The notes below the pieces were generated by a model that saw only the letters and a list, made by a program, of their open reading frames with translations, searched no databases and was not told where the DNA came from. Shown here piece by piece: positions 7,246-15,272 of a DNA stretch of 36,063 nt. The DNA comes from SZUA-117 sp964630795 (GTDB lineage: Bacteria; Pseudomonadota; Gammaproteobacteria; Steroidobacterales; Woeseiaceae). Position 1 is the first letter of the stretch; every line of letters starts with the position of its first letter. Where the stretch lies: NCBI GenBank assembly GCA_964630795.1, contig CAZVWF010000017.1, positions 1 to 36,063 of the forward strand, given 5' to 3'. The position numbers were made by a program, and so were the translations under genes.

Positions 7246-8658
7246 ATGGGGACGCGCAAGTGGTCGTTTGACTCGTTCGTATTGATCTTTTCAATCATAG
7301 TCATCGCGCAGTTGCTGGGCTACGTGATTCCACAGGGCGAGTTTGATCGCCAGCCCTATCCGGAAAACCCCAATCGTGAGATGGTTGTGGCCGGTACGTT
7401 TGACTACGCCGCCGCCGAAGACGAGGTGAGCCTGCCGCCCTGGCATTTCCTGGCGGCGATACCCAATGGTTTTGCTGCGGCACAGGAAATCATATTCCTG
7501 GTCTTCATTGCGGGCGGCGTGATCAAGATCCTTCGCGAAACCGGCGCAATCGACGCAGCGCTGCACCAGGCCGTCCATCGCCTCGGGTCCAGTCCGGGCA
7601 CGTTAATTGCGGGTTGCCTCTTCATGTTTGGCACCGGTGCGTATTTCATCGGTATGGGCGAGGAATACGTGCCGCTCGTCCCGATAATCGTCAGTATGTG
7701 CCTGGCGATGCGCATGGATGCCATCGTCGCGATGGCAATGGTATGGGTGCCGTACGGCATCGGCTGGTCGACGGCTGGCACCAATCCATTCGGCGTTTTC
7801 ATTGCACAAGACATCGCCGGTGTTCCGCTGGGGTCTGGTGCAGAGTTGCGGTTCATCATGATGCTCTGTTTCCTCGCCGTCGCGTTTCATCACATTTATC
7901 GCTATGCATTATCGGTGCAGCAGGACCCGTCAAGGAGCCTGGTCGCGCACATTGACTACAGCGAAGGATTCGACGCGCCCGAGGACACAACCATGTCTGC
8001 GCGACGCGTCGCCATCCTTGGCCTGTTTATTCTCGGTGTGATCGGCTTCGTGATGGGATCCAAGTACCTGGGCTGGTACATATCCGAGCTGCTCGCTGTT
8101 TTTATGGGAATCGGCCTGCTGGGTGCAGCCATCGGTGGCTTGTCCGCAGGCGAAACGAGCAGGGCCTTTATCAAAGGCGCTGCCGAGATGACTGCCGCGG
8201 CCCTGATCATTGGCTTTGCGCGCTCCATCGAGGTCGTTCTGACGGACGGGCAGATTATCGATACGATCATCAATGCAATCGCCGGCGTGCTCGTGAATTT
8301 CGGTGCCGAGGCGTCGGCCATCGGCATGCTGGTCGTGCAGACGATCTGTAACTTCTTTATTCCCTCGGGGTCCGGGCAGGCATTCGTAACGATGCCGATC
8401 ATGTCGCCGCTGGCCACCCTGACCGGTGTTCCGCAGCAAACCGCGGTGCTTGCCTATCAGTTCGGAGACGGCTTCACGAACATGCTGGTGCCGACCAGTG
8501 CGCTGGTTATGGGTGCATTGGCACTCGGCAAGATCCCGTACGGTGCCTGGGTGCGCTTTGTGACACCGCTACTGCTGAAGCTGTTTGCGCTGGCGGTGGT
8601 GATTCTCATAATGACGGTGCACCTGGGTGATACGCTGGGGTTCCATCCCGGCACATAG
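7246..8658 (+). CDS. YfcC/DcuC-family carboxylate or amino-acid carrier
   Basis: A 470-residue integral membrane protein with about eleven to twelve helices. Features of the DcuC/YfcC (C4-dicarboxylate anaerobic carrier-like) family are the opening FDSFVLIFSIIVIAQLLGYVIPQGEF, GGVIKILRETGAID and MAMVWVPYGIGWSTAGTNPF. The C-terminal half has the most conserved elements, IPSGSGQAFVTMPIMSPL followed by QTAVLAYQFGDGFTN and VPTSALVMGAL. Family members are secondary carriers for short-chain carboxylates, dicarboxylates or amino acids; the exact substrate is unknown. The ATG at 7246 follows GGGGAG at good spacing. It ends 24 bp before the convergent gamma-glutamyltransferase gene, with no clear terminator between them. 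Proximity to a peptidase-like enzyme suggests amino-acid uptake, which is inference. Confidence 0.87.
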   Translation: MGTRKWSFDSFVLIFSIIVIAQLLGYVIPQGEFDRQPYPENPNREMVVAGTFDYAAAEDEVSLPPWHFLAAIPNGFAAAQEIIFLVFIAGGVIKILRETGAIDAALHQAVHRLGSSPGTLIAGCLFMFGTGAYFIGMGEEYVPLVPIIVSMCLAMRMDAIVAMAMVWVPYGIGWSTAGTNPFGVFIAQDIAGVPLGSGAELRFIMMLCFLAVAFHHIYRYALSVQQDPSRSLVAHIDYSEGFDAPEDTTMSARRVAILGLFILGVIGFVMGSKYLGWYISELLAVFMGIGLLGAAIGGLSAGETSRAFIKGAAEMTAAALIIGFARSIEVVLTDGQIIDTIINAIAGVLVNFGAEASAIGMLVVQTICNFFIPSGSGQAFVTMPIMSPLATLTGVPQQTAVLAYQFGDGFTNMLVPTSALVMGALALGKIPYGAWVRFVTPLLLKLFALAVVILIMTVHLGDTLGFHPGT

Positions 8659-8682
8659 ACGCAATTCATTAGTGCATGATCG

Positions 8683-10407
8683 CTAGTCCGGCGATTCTGC
8701 GGCCGGCACAACGATGGTTCGACCGACGCCGCGGTCTCGCGGGTCGGCCGCCGGTATCAAGTCATCTCCGTCGCGCCAGATAACCTGGATATCGCCGAAT
8801 TCCCAGCTGTGCGGTTCAACCCGGTAGCCGCGGTCGCCGAGTGCCGAGATGGTCTCGGACGGCAATGGATTAGCGATGCTCATCGTGATCAGGTCGGGCG
8901 GTAATAGCTGGTGATGAAAACGGGTCGCACCGACGGCATCGAGCGGCGTCATGCCAAAATCGATGACATTGACGATTGTCTGAAAAACCGACGTGAAGAT
9001 TGTTGAACCACCCGGCGTCCCAACCGCCATCACGACATTGCCGTCCTCGATCAGCAAGGTTGGCGACATGGATGACAACGGTCGTTTGCCTGGCTGAATC
9101 TCGTTGGCAGTGTCGCCGATAACGCCATACACGTTGGGTACACCCGGCTTGGCGCTGAAATCATCCATCTCGTTGTTCAGCAGGAAGCCGGCGCCGGAGA
9201 CGACAACACCGCTACCGAAACCCCAGTTGATCGTGTAGGTATTGGAAACCGCATTTCCCCAGGGGTCGATAATGGAGTAGTGCGTCGTGTTCGGTGACTC
9301 GAGTCCGGGGCCTACGCCATCCAGCGCCGAGATATTATCGGGATCGACTTCTTCTGCACGTCTCGCGATGTAGTCGTCGGTGATGAGGGCTTCGATATCC
9401 ATGTCGAAATAGTCCGGGTCACCCAGGTATTCCGCGCGATCAGCAAACACGCGCTTCTCCATCTCCGCCACGAGGTGAATATACTGCGGGGAATTGTGCC
9501 CGACGTCGTTGAAATGGTGGGCCAGGTTGTCTTTCATCTTGAGCAGCTGAATCACCGCGAAACCACCCGAGCTCGGTGGCGGGGCGGAAATGACCTCGTA
9601 CTGGCGCCAGTCTGCGCGCAGTGGATCGCGCCAGACGGCACGATAATCATCGAGATCCTCCTGTGTGATCAGTCCATTGCTGCGCGCCATCTCCGCAACG
9701 AGGAGCGCCGCCGTTTCGCCGCGGTAGAAATCGTCCGGCCCCGACGCGGCAATGCGACGCAGCGTGTCGGCCAGTTCCGGCTGACGGAATGCCTCGGTTG
9801 GATCGATATGCCCGAAGTACTCGCGGAAATTGGTCCGGTTCTCGAAACTGGGCAGCAGGCTGCGTACATCCTGCACGAGGATTTCAGCAGGCACGAATCC
9901 GTCTTCAGCCAGCCTGATTGCCGGCGCCACGAGGTCTCGCCATGGCAGTTTTCCGAAGCGTTGATGCGCTGCCCAGAAACCGGCAACCGTGCCAGGCGTG
10001 GCGACGGCCTGACCGCCGACCAGTGAGCTGTCCTCGATGACATCGCCGTTTTCATCGAGGTACATGTCCCGGTCACCGGCGAGCGGCGCACGTTCGCGGT
10101 AATCGAGAAAAGCCGGCTCACCTTCGTGCCAGATCGTCATGAATCCGCCACCGCCAATATTGCCTGCGTCGATATAGGTCACGGCAAGCGCGAAGCCCGT
10201 TGCAATCGCCGCATCCACGGCATTGCCACCGTTGCGGAGAATCTGCTCCGCAATATCGGCAGCCAAAGGATCCGGGATAGCCATGGACGCTGTTCTGGTC
10301 TGGGTTGCAGAAACAGGTGCGGCCGCCGGAACATTGTCCTGTTCGGCGGAACACGCAGCGACGATAAGTAACAGCGCGGTAACAAGGAAACGTCGGTATT
10401 GACTCAT
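8683..10407 (-). CDS. ggt: Gamma-glutamyltransferase, predicted lipoprotein
   Basis: A 574-residue N-terminal-nucleophile hydrolase that would transfer or hydrolyse the gamma-glutamyl group of glutathione and related amides. The conserved YRERAP motif (substrate-carboxylate arginine, near residue 104), the autocleavage site NTTHYS (catalytic Thr about 374), NNEMDDFSAKPGVPN and KRPLSSMSPT are all present. The proenzyme should therefore cleave into large and small subunits. The N-terminus (LLLIVAACSAEQ) has a lipobox with Cys19, so the enzyme is probably anchored to the outer or inner membrane rather than freely periplasmic. The residue before the nucleophile is Asn. The start ATG overlaps the stop of the upstream MBL gene as TGATG, implying translational coupling. 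Confidence 0.95.
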   Translation of the reverse strand: MSQYRRFLVTALLLIVAACSAEQDNVPAAAPVSATQTRTASMAIPDPLAADIAEQILRNGGNAVDAAIATGFALAVTYIDAGNIGGGGFMTIWHEGEPAFLDYRERAPLAGDRDMYLDENGDVIEDSSLVGGQAVATPGTVAGFWAAHQRFGKLPWRDLVAPAIRLAEDGFVPAEILVQDVRSLLPSFENRTNFREYFGHIDPTEAFRQPELADTLRRIAASGPDDFYRGETAALLVAEMARSNGLITQEDLDDYRAVWRDPLRADWRQYEVISAPPPSSGGFAVIQLLKMKDNLAHHFNDVGHNSPQYIHLVAEMEKRVFADRAEYLGDPDYFDMDIEALITDDYIARRAEEVDPDNISALDGVGPGLESPNTTHYSIIDPWGNAVSNTYTINWGFGSGVVVSGAGFLLNNEMDDFSAKPGVPNVYGVIGDTANEIQPGKRPLSSMSPTLLIEDGNVVMAVGTPGGSTIFTSVFQTIVNVIDFGMTPLDAVGATRFHHQLLPPDLITMSIANPLPSETISALGDRGYRVEPHSWEFGDIQVIWRDGDDLIPAADPRDRGVGRTIVVPAAESPD

Positions 10408-11450
10408 CAGGGGGTCCGGTACCAGTTGACGCCGTTGTCATCTCGCGACACGGCTATGCGATTTTCCTGCAGCAGGTAATTCAGATGGGCAATGGATTCG
10501 CCCGTTGCCATGATCAGGTTGTTGTTGTCGATCTTGCTCTTGAACAGCGCGGGAAACGTATCGACTGCGCGACGCGGTTCCCTGCAGATTTCTTCCAGCT
10601 TTCTAAGCCCGTCCAGGTGTTCGTTGATCAGTGCGTCCAGTCGTTCGTGCGCTCCGCGGAAGGGTTTGCCATGTGCGGGCAATACGAGCACATCTTCAGG
10701 TATGCGTTCCTTCAGGGACTGCAGCGAATCGAGCCAGTCGGACAGTGGATTGGCCTCGGGCTCGGTCGGGAATACGCTGACGTTTGATGAGATGGTCGGC
10801 AATAGCTGATCGCCTGAAATCAGCAGGTTCGATGCTGCCGAGTACAGGCAGGCATGCTCGGGGGAATGACCGCGGCCGACGATCACCTCCCACTCCATAT
10901 CGCCGATGGCAATCCTGTCGCCGTCACGTATTCGGTGGTAGGACTCCGGCAATTCGTGGACGAACTTGCCAAACATGCCGAACATTCGATGATAGAAATC
11001 CATCTGCTGCGCCTCGAAGCCGGCGCTGCGATAGAAGCGAATGCCTTCCTCGGGCACCGGTCGACCGGTGTCGGCGACAAGGACCCTGGCGAGCAAATAC
11101 TCGTCCCGCGTCATCCACAGTGGCACATCGAAACGATCGGTTAGCCAGCCGGCACAACCGATATGGTCAGGATGCAGGTGCGTAACCAGGACACGGGACA
11201 CGGTGCTGCCATCCATGACAGTGTCGAACATGTGTTCCCAGGTTTGCCGGCATTCGTCGACGTCGACGCCGGTATCGACGATGCACCAGCCATCCTCGTC
11301 CTCGATCAACCAGAGATTGATGTGCGACAGCGAGAAGGGCAGATGCATTCGCAACCAGTGCAGGCCTGGTGCAATCTGCATCGTCGCGCCGGTCTCCGGC
11401 CGCCCGGAAAACTCGTAGCGGATGACTTCTTCTTTCGGAATAGCCTGCAT
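10407..11450 (-). CDS. MBL-fold metallohydrolase, LACTB2-like
   Basis: A 347-residue protein with a full metallo-beta-lactamase domain: INLWLIEDEDGWCIVDTGVD, the metal-binding motif THLHPDHIGCAGWL, GRGHSPEHACLY (third histidine), LISGDQLLP (bridging Asp) and VLPAHGKPF. A helical C-terminal region (LDALINEHLDGLRKLEEI onward) resembles the winged-helix tail of the LACTB2/glyoxalase-II-like group. The reaction is unknown; a thioester or nucleic-acid phosphodiester are both seen in relatives. It is the first gene of a two-gene unit with ggt, and its ATG is immediately preceded by TGATTCGCGA, which resembles a PaaX operator core. There is no good Shine-Dalgarno at this ATG. An internal ATG at 11381 is possible, but the N-terminal MQAIPKEEVIRY is usual for these proteins. 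Confidence 0.85.
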   Translation of the reverse strand: MQAIPKEEVIRYEFSGRPETGATMQIAPGLHWLRMHLPFSLSHINLWLIEDEDGWCIVDTGVDVDECRQTWEHMFDTVMDGSTVSRVLVTHLHPDHIGCAGWLTDRFDVPLWMTRDEYLLARVLVADTGRPVPEEGIRFYRSAGFEAQQMDFYHRMFGMFGKFVHELPESYHRIRDGDRIAIGDMEWEVIVGRGHSPEHACLYSAASNLLISGDQLLPTISSNVSVFPTEPEANPLSDWLDSLQSLKERIPEDVLVLPAHGKPFRGAHERLDALINEHLDGLRKLEEICREPRRAVDTFPALFKSKIDNNNLIMATGESIAHLNYLLQENRIAVSRDDNGVNWYRTP

Positions 11451-11460
11451 TCGCGAATCA
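11451..11460 (-). promoter_or_regulatory. PaaX-box-like sequence abutting the MBL-ggt start codon
   Basis: On the minus strand TGATTCGCGA lies directly before the ATG. It equals the core of the PaaX operator consensus I recall from Escherichia coli (WWTRTGATTCGYGWT), but the flanks match poorly. It also contains the palindrome TCGCGA. Confidence 0.3.
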
Positions 11461-11635
11461 TCTCACGGTCATAGCCCGAATGCTCTCTTGGATCGAATCG
11501 TTGAGCAGGTGTATCAGGCGGCGGCTTCCAGGCTGTGCGCTACCCGATATTGAAGAATTTCACCGATGCGTTCGGTTGATTATTGGTCTTAACCGCAGTC
11601 ATCCCGGACATTTGCGCCGGTGGGCACCCCGTGAC

Positions 11636-13690
11636 TCAGGGATCGCGAACCTTGTCCCATTCCTCGGTGGTCGCGACCATCGTCAGCACGTCGTAGCTGG
11701 CCACGATCTCATCATTCTGGTTTGTCACTTCCGTGTCCCAGCGCACCTCGCCGTAGCCCGAGCCCTCACGCAGGGTCTTTTGTTTGCAGGTCAGCCTGAC
11801 CTTGAGCGAGTCGCCATGATTCACGGGTTGCGCAAAGCGGAGGTCGTCCACTCCGTAGTTCGCGAGAACCGGGCCGAAATCGGGATCCACAAAGAGTCCT
11901 GCCGCAAAGGAGACAATCAGGTAGCCGTGCGCAACGCGACCGTCAAAGAACGGATTTTTCTGCGCCGCTGCTTCGTCGGTATGCGCATAGAAGGTGTCAC
12001 CGGTGAATTCGGCAAAGTGGTTGATGTCGTCCAGCGTGACCTCGCGTGACGCCGTATTGACGGTGTCGCCGATTTCGAGTTCCTCAAACGTTCGTCGAAA
12101 CGGATGGACGCCGGGATCTTTTTCGTCTCCGCCTTTCACCCAGCGATTGCCGATGGCAGCCACCGTTGCCGGCGATCCCTGGATTGCGGTTCGCTGCATG
12201 TAGTGCAACGCACCACGTATTCCACCCAGCTCTTCACCACCCCCGGCGCGTCCCGGGCCACCATGCACGAGGTGTGGCAATGGCGAGCCGTGTCCGGTGG
12301 ACTCGGCAGCACAGTGCCGGTTGATCACGATCATGCGGCCATGCCAGGGCGCCGTCCCAAGCACCAGCTCGCGCGCGACCGCGTTGTCATTAGTAATGAT
12401 CGAGCCTGCGAGACTGCCGCCACCCAGGCGTGCAAGTTCAATCGCTTCGTCGAGATTGTCGTACGGCAATACCGTGCTTACCGGCCCGAATGCCTCGACG
12501 GAATGTACGCGATCGGCGTTGAGCGGCTTGTCGCAATGCAACAGGGTCGGCATGAAGAATGCGCCTTTCTCGGCGTCAGCATCGGTGACGTCAAAATCAC
12601 TCTGATTGCCGAAGACCACCTCGGCCTCTGCCGAGAGCTCTTCGATCCTGGAGCGCACTTCATCGCGCTGACCGTGGCTGGCGAGTGCGCCCATGTCGAC
12701 CTCTTTGCTCGCAGGATGACCGACCCGAATGTCGCCAAGCGCTGTCGACAGTTCCCTGACCACGTCCGCCGCCATGTTTGACGGTGCAATGATGCGTCGA
12801 ATCGCGGTGCACTTCTGGCCGGCCTTGCTCGTCATCTCCCGCACGACCTCTTTAATGAACAAATCGAACTCGGCCGTTCCCGGCGTCGCATCAGGACCGA
12901 GAATGGACGCATTCAGGGAATCGGTTTCAGCGGTGAAGTGCACGGATTCCGACACGATGCGCGGGTTTTGCTGCAGCTTCTCCGCCGTGTTTTTCGATCC
13001 GGTGAAGGCGATGAGATCCTGGCAGTTCAGGTGGTCGAACAAGTCGCCGACACTGCCGCAGATCAACTGGACGGAACCCTCTGGCAGGATGCCGGACTCG
13101 ACGATACGCCGGACCATCAGTTCAGTCAGGTAGGCCGTGCTCGACGCGGGCTTGACGATGGCCGGAACCCCGGCGAGCAGGCAGGGCGCAAGTTTTTCGA
13201 GCATGCCCCAGCACGGAAAGTTGTACGCGTTGATGTGTACCGCGGCCCCGTGACGTGGCGTGAACAGGTGTTGTCCGACGAAGGTTCCTTCGCGGGACAA
13301 AACCTCCGTGGGACCGTCGAGATAGACCGTATCGTTGGGCATCTCGCGACGACCTTTGCTCGAGTAGACGAACAGCGTCGAAATACCACCGTCGATATCA
13401 ATCCAGCTATCGCTTTTCGTTGCCCCGGTTTCCGTCGACAGCGTATAGAAGTCCTTTTTCTGCTCCATCAGGAACTTCGCCAGGTCCTTTAACATGAAGG
13501 CGCGATCATGAAACGTGTATTGCCGCAGGTTGGCGCCACCGACCCGTCGTGCATAGTCGAGCATGCCGCCGAAATCGACGCCGTCGCTCGTTATGCTCGC
13601 GACCGTGCGTCCGTCGACCGCGCTCCTGAGTTCACGACCGTCGTCACTACCTTCGATCCACTGGTTTTCTGCATAGTTCTGGAGTTTCAT
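11636..13690 (-). CDS. paaZ: Bifunctional oxepin-CoA hydrolase / 3-oxo-5,6-dehydrosuberyl-CoA semialdehyde dehydrogenase
   Basis: A 684-residue fusion, close to the 681 residues of the E. coli enzyme. Residues 1 to about 515 are an aldehyde dehydrogenase, with catalytic Cys294 in GQKCTA, general base Glu255 in HFTAETDSLN and cofactor-site AFTGSKNTA. Residues about 530-684 are an R-specific enoyl-CoA hydratase (MaoC) domain with catalytic Asp565 and His570 in TGDTFYAHTDE and GRVAHGYLIVS. Known function: hydrolytic opening of oxepin-CoA, then NADP-dependent oxidation of the reactive aldehyde. The frame extends upstream to 13741, but the ATG at 13690 has GGAG at suitable spacing and matches the family start MKLQNYAENQW. 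It is divergent from paaX, which probably represses it. Confidence 0.97.
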   Translation of the reverse strand: MKLQNYAENQWIEGSDDGRELRSAVDGRTVASITSDGVDFGGMLDYARRVGGANLRQYTFHDRAFMLKDLAKFLMEQKKDFYTLSTETGATKSDSWIDIDGGISTLFVYSSKGRREMPNDTVYLDGPTEVLSREGTFVGQHLFTPRHGAAVHINAYNFPCWGMLEKLAPCLLAGVPAIVKPASSTAYLTELMVRRIVESGILPEGSVQLICGSVGDLFDHLNCQDLIAFTGSKNTAEKLQQNPRIVSESVHFTAETDSLNASILGPDATPGTAEFDLFIKEVVREMTSKAGQKCTAIRRIIAPSNMAADVVRELSTALGDIRVGHPASKEVDMGALASHGQRDEVRSRIEELSAEAEVVFGNQSDFDVTDADAEKGAFFMPTLLHCDKPLNADRVHSVEAFGPVSTVLPYDNLDEAIELARLGGGSLAGSIITNDNAVARELVLGTAPWHGRMIVINRHCAAESTGHGSPLPHLVHGGPGRAGGGEELGGIRGALHYMQRTAIQGSPATVAAIGNRWVKGGDEKDPGVHPFRRTFEELEIGDTVNTASREVTLDDINHFAEFTGDTFYAHTDEAAAQKNPFFDGRVAHGYLIVSFAAGLFVDPDFGPVLANYGVDDLRFAQPVNHGDSLKVRLTCKQKTLREGSGYGEVRWDTEVTNQNDEIVASYDVLTMVATTEEWDKVRDP

Positions 13691-13752
13691 GCGCAGGCTC
13701 CGGGGTCGTGGTGAGGTATCGGGGTTAGATAAGATACACAAAACACACGAAA

Positions 13753-13781
13753 TTGAAAAAATCGGTGTCGCGATGTACGGT
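13753..13781 (+). promoter_or_regulatory. Weak promoter candidate for paaX-paaI
   Basis: TTGAAA (13753-13758) and TACGGT (13776-13781) are 17 bp apart in the 132-bp paaZ-paaX divergent spacer. The -35 is good and the -10 is poor (3 of 6). A TGATTCGC element, like the PaaX operator core, lies at 13809-13816 just before the paaX start and would suit autorepression. Confidence 0.25.
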
Positions 13782-13822
13782 CATCAGCCACCTGGCAGGT
13801 AAGGACGCTGATTCGCAAGGTT

Positions 13823-14746
13823 ATGTCGCTCGGAAGCGCAACAGATGCTCTCATCGGTGAATTTCGTGTCCGCCCGAAGCTCCGGGCGGGCTCACTGATC
13901 GTTACGGTCTTCGGCGATGCGATTGCACCGCGGGGCGGTACCGTATGGATTGGCAGTCTCATCAGGGTCCTGTCAGACTTTGGAATCAGCGAACGACTGG
14001 TTCGAACGTCCGTTTTCCGATTGACTCGCGACGACTGGCTGGAGGTCGACCAGGTTGGCCGGCGCAGCTACTACAGTTTGTCGAGCGATGGCGTAGAAGA
14101 GTTCAAACAGGCGACGGTGCGGATCTATGGCGATCCCAGGCAGTCCTGGGAGGGGGGCTGGTGTCTCGCTTTGCTCGCCGGGCTCGACGGTGAGCAGAAA
14201 GAGGCGATTCGCAAGGAACTGGCCTGGCTCGGTTTCGGTGCGATATCCGCCAATTTGCTCGCCCATCCAAAACCGGCATTAAATGAGCTCGAATCCGTTT
14301 TGCGTGACGCCGGACTGGACGACCAGGTGGTCCTGATGCGCGGCACGACCCTCGATCGCAAGCAGGATGACACCATGCGCGCGCTGGTCCACCGGCGCTG
14401 GAACCTGGACGAAATCGATCAGCGCTACGGCGCCTTCTTGGAACAATTCCGGCCTGTGTTTCGCGCCGCACGGCGGACAAAACAGGCAGACCCGCGCCTT
14501 GCTTTTCAGATTCGCACGTTGCTGATCCAGGAATATCGACACATCCTGCTGCGTGATCCCTTGTTGCCGGCCGAGCTATTGCCCACGGCCTGGAACGGCA
14601 CAGCAGCCTATCAGCTCTGTCGCAATCTCTACGGCGCCGTGTATGCCGCAGCGGACGCGTTCATGAGCGACAATTTCGAAACGGTGGATGGCCCGTTACC
14701 GTCGCCAGCCCGCGAATTTTATCGCCGCTTTGGCGGTCTCGAGTAA
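13823..14746 (+). CDS. paaX: Phenylacetic acid degradation operon repressor
   Basis: The 307-residue length is the usual size of PaaX. The N-terminal winged-helix part contains SLIVTVFGDAIAPRGGTVWI, then ISERLVRTSVFRLTRDDWLEV and GRRSYYSLSSDG. The central and C-terminal effector domain is recognisable from WCLALLAG, the RRWNLDEIDQRYGAFLEQF segment and the RTLLIQEYRHILLRDPLLPAELLP segment. PaaX is a GntR-like repressor of the paa genes that is released by phenylacetyl-CoA. It sits between the two diverging arms of the cluster and 14 nt before paaI, an expected place for the local regulator. The ATG at 13823 follows AAGG closely; no better start is seen. Confidence 0.95.
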   Translation: MSLGSATDALIGEFRVRPKLRAGSLIVTVFGDAIAPRGGTVWIGSLIRVLSDFGISERLVRTSVFRLTRDDWLEVDQVGRRSYYSLSSDGVEEFKQATVRIYGDPRQSWEGGWCLALLAGLDGEQKEAIRKELAWLGFGAISANLLAHPKPALNELESVLRDAGLDDQVVLMRGTTLDRKQDDTMRALVHRRWNLDEIDQRYGAFLEQFRPVFRAARRTKQADPRLAFQIRTLLIQEYRHILLRDPLLPAELLPTAWNGTAAYQLCRNLYGAVYAAADAFMSDNFETVDGPLPSPAREFYRRFGGLE

Positions 14747-14760
14747 AGGACAATTTCCGC

Positions 14761-15204
14761 ATGAATGAGCAGGAGACTGCACGCAAGTGCCGCGACACCA
14801 TGTGGCGAAATGACACAGCCTCCCGGGACATGGGTATGACGGTCGATGTCGACGGGCCGGGAGCCGCCAGCGCGCAATTCGAGGTCAAAGCGAACATGGC
14901 GAACGGCTGCGATATCTGTCATGGCGGCTACATTTTTGCACTGGCCGATTCGGCCTTTGCGTTCGCCTGCAATACCTATAACCGGGTGACTGTCGCTGCG
15001 GGTGCGACAATCGAATTCATTCGACCGGCGAGGGTAGGTGACCGGCTGACGGCAACCGCAAGCGAGGCACACAAGGGCGGGCGTACCGGCGTCTACGATA
15101 TCCAGGTGACCAATCAGGACGGCGACCTGGTCGCGATCTTCCGGGGACGGTCCTATGCGACTCGCGAGCCTGTGTTCGATGCTGGCGAGAAAAGCGATAC
15201 ATAA
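14761..15204 (+). CDS. paaI: Hydroxyphenylacetyl-CoA thioesterase
   Basis: A 147-residue hotdog-fold thioesterase. NGCDICHGGYIFALADSAFAFACN is nearly the standard PaaI active-site region, with the conserved His-Gly-Gly and the Asp of LADSAFA on the long helix. It ends with the expected GDLVAIFRGRSYA strand. PaaI releases CoA from ring-hydroxylated phenylacetyl-CoA dead-end products, protecting the pathway. It begins 14 nt after paaX with AAAGGA upstream and is followed by a 68-bp spacer holding a candidate promoter for paaA. Confidence 0.95.
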   Translation: MNEQETARKCRDTMWRNDTASRDMGMTVDVDGPGAASAQFEVKANMANGCDICHGGYIFALADSAFAFACNTYNRVTVAAGATIEFIRPARVGDRLTATASEAHKGGRTGVYDIQVTNQDGDLVAIFRGRSYATREPVFDAGEKSDT

Positions 15205-15208
15205 TAAA

Positions 15209-15237
15209 TTGAAAGTCTTGTAAAAATGTGACACATT
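15209..15237 (+). promoter_or_regulatory. Candidate paaA promoter overlapped by a 13-bp palindrome
   Basis: TTGAAA (15209-15214) and CACATT (15232-15237) are separated by 17 bp. The perfect inverted repeat AATGTG-A-CACATT spans 15225-15237 and covers the -10 position, as expected for a repressor operator. The -35 matches 5 of 6 and the -10 only 3 of 6. The palindrome is the strongest part of the evidence. Confidence 0.4.
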
Positions 15238-15272
15238 GGAACCACGCAGTCTGAGAGCTGCGGAGGTAGCTT

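Noticed and set aside
12104..12781. Plus-strand frame of 225 codons within paaZ
   Set aside because: It is fully antisense to catalytic parts of paaZ and has no recognisable motif.
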